Assembly: GCA_019420405.1 (NCBI GenBank)
Contig: JAHZHF010000178.1
Location: 1-6,555 of the forward strand
Length of the DNA: 6,555 bases
Reading direction: 5' to 3'
From: Clostridiales bacterium
Lineage (GTDB): Bacteria; Bacillota; Clostridia; Lachnospirales; Lachnospiraceae
The translations under genes and the position numbers were made by a program. The notes under the pieces were generated by a model. That model had not been told where the DNA came from and searched no databases. It was given only the letters and a program-made list of their open reading frames with translations. This document shows positions 5,359 to 6,555 of this stretch, one piece after another. Each line of letters starts with the position of its first letter. Position 1 is the first letter of the stretch.

Positions 5359-6555
5359 CTAATCCTCCTCATTCAGAATCGAATCCCGGAGTTTGGTCAG
5401 CGTCACCTTGGTCTCCGCTGTAGTTTCTCCCAGCAGACCCGCGATCTCCTGCGCCACCATCATCTGCTTCTCAATGACTTTCTGCGCCATCTCCACAGTC
5501 TCCACTTTCAGGTTATAGTGCTGTTCCTTTACCTTTTCCTCTCTGGTAATATCCTGGAACGTGACAAGCACCGCATCCAGATTCTCAATATATACGATCG
5601 TCTCCTCCGCTGTCATCCGCCCATTCTCAAGCTGAATCTTCTTGTGCAGCACCGGTTCTCTCGTAAGAAGCGCATTCTCAATATCGTCAGCCTCGATAAA
5701 TTCAAATATGTATCTCTGGACCGCTTCCTCATGACCTACCCCAAGCAGATCCTGGCCTTTTCGGTTGCAGTCCAGAATTCTCATATCATTCCCGATCACA
5801 AAGATCATATTCGGCGTTACATCCATCACAACATTGGACATGGACTCTGCCTGCGCAAGCGCATAAGGCATACACATGGAAAGTTCTGCCTTCCCCTGGA
5901 ATACGGCGATCGCCTTCTCCCGGCACGTAGAGTATCCGCAGGCTCCGCAGTTTAATTCATCTTCCGGCGCGTATTTTCCTGTAGATCTTAAGATTCTGCG
6001 AATCTGCTCCCCGGACGGCATCACATCGGACAGGCTGCGGTCTCCGAATTCTTTCGCCAGCTCTTCTGTCGTCATATCGGGAAGATCTCTGGCCGCCTTG
6101 TAGGAAACTACGTTTTCGATCTTTACTTTCGTCTTGACATAGGAGGTATTCCAATGTGCGGAAGCAGGTCCTTTGGCGCAGCCTCCCTCACAGACATTCG
6201 CCTCGATAAAGCAGTGATCAAGCTCTCCCTTCTGCAGGCATTCCAGCATCTCCATACAGTTTTCCAGACCGTCCACAAATACCTTGTGATACCCGTCCGC
6301 ATCCTCCTCTGTGATGACCGACTGGATCACGCCTCCGCTGACCGGATAGAGACGGTTGATCTTCGGATCCGGATTTCCCATGGGCTTATCCTCGCAGGCA
6401 TGCAGGTCTATCCCGGCTTCTGTCAGCCAGTCCGCCAGCTCCTCAAAGGTCAGGATCGCGTCAATAGCCCCGAATACTCTGTCATCTCCAATCGCCTCTT
6501 GCTTTTTGGCTATGCACGGCCCGAGGAACACCACCTTCACGTCCTGCCCGTAGAC
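5359..6555 (-). CDS. hydrogenase-like PAS sensor protein (HydS-type), 5' end outside window
   Basis: 398 residues are visible; the frame is open through the right edge, so the N-terminus is missing. In order: the C-terminal part of the iron-only hydrogenase large-subunit domain (visible 1 to about 160), with GPCIAKKQEA (12-21, Cys14), SGGVIQS (73-79) and ANVCEGGCAKGP (119-130, Cys122 and Cys126); a four-cysteine Fe-S motif CX2CX4CX16C (Cys203, 206, 211, 228); a PAS domain (about 235-336) ending in VTFQDIT; and a C-terminal helix (about 337-398) likely used for dimerisation or signal output. Three of the four cysteines expected to hold an H-cluster are visible and intact. The Cys14-to-Cys122 spacing (108) is much shorter than in catalytic clostridial hydrogenase, and GPC replaces the usual MPC, pointing to a sensory rather than a bulk H2-producing role. 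It is cotranscribed with the phosphatase 2 bp downstream. The methionine at 6540 is internal, not the start. Confidence 0.9.
   Translation of the reverse strand, partial: VYGQDVKVVFLGPCIAKKQEAIGDDRVFGAIDAILTFEELADWLTEAGIDLHACEDKPMGNPDPKINRLYPVSGGVIQSVITEEDADGYHKVFVDGLENCMEMLECLQKGELDHCFIEANVCEGGCAKGPASAHWNTSYVKTKVKIENVVSYKAARDLPDMTTEELAKEFGDRSLSDVMPSGEQIRRILRSTGKYAPEDELNCGACGYSTCREKAIAVFQGKAELSMCMPYALAQAESMSNVVMDVTPNMIFVIGNDMRILDCNRKGQDLLGVGHEEAVQRYIFEFIEADDIENALLTREPVLHKKIQLENGRMTAEETIVYIENLDAVLVTFQDITREEKVKEQHYNLKVETVEMAQKVIEKQMMVAQEIAGLLGETTAETKVTLTKLRDSILNEED

Noticed and set aside
5191..5955. Long plus-strand open frame (254 codons) opposite the phosphatase and sensor genes
   Set aside because: It runs antisense across the junction of two clearly coding minus-strand genes, has His/Arg/Leu-rich low-quality composition and no domain, so it is a shadow frame.
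6354..6540. Methionine at 6540 (minus strand) as the true start of the sensor protein
   Set aside because: It would begin immediately before the GPCIAKK cluster motif, in the middle of the hydrogenase domain; the frame stays open to the window edge, so the gene is truncated by the window.

Overview
The window looks like a Clostridia chromosome, most likely Lachnospiraceae or a close relative. The clues are a GntR (YtrA-type) regulator joined to an ABC-2 exporter, strong AGGAGG-type ribosome binding sites, roughly balanced base composition, and an iron-hydrogenase-like PAS protein next to a SpoIIE-type phosphatase. The genus assignment is inference. No mobile element, tRNA, rRNA or CRISPR array was seen.

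Left part (plus strand, about 115-4098). A promoter with an extended -10 box is immediately followed by a near-perfect inverted repeat, AGTGTA-N13-TACACT, which is a likely operator for the first gene's product. Then come a 131-aa YtrA-subfamily GntR regulator, a 300-aa ABC ATPase, a 714-aa ABC-2 type permease with a large C-terminal soluble domain, and a 149-aa protein I do not recognise. The first three genes overlap (8 and 26 bp) and the fourth follows after 13 bp, so they read as one translationally coupled, autoregulated operon. The likely role is an envelope-active or ligand-induced exporter of the YtrABC kind; the substrate cannot be told from sequence.

Middle (4099-4180). A short intergenic region holds a perfect 17-bp stem hairpin between the two convergent operons. 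It is a better terminator for the minus-strand operon than for the plus-strand one.

Right part (minus strand, 4181-6555). Two genes 2 bp apart encode a protein that enters the window already in progress and a SpoIIE/PP2C-type serine/threonine phosphatase. The first combines the C-terminal domain of iron-only hydrogenase, a four-cysteine Fe-S motif, a PAS domain and a C-terminal helix. The phosphatase carries a C-terminal extension of about 170 aa that I cannot assign. This pairing resembles the phosphatase-linked sensory [FeFe]-hydrogenase type: a redox or H2 sensing module whose output is probably protein dephosphorylation. The upstream partners lie beyond the right edge.

The first 114 bases hold at most the last 20 codons of an unidentified upstream gene.
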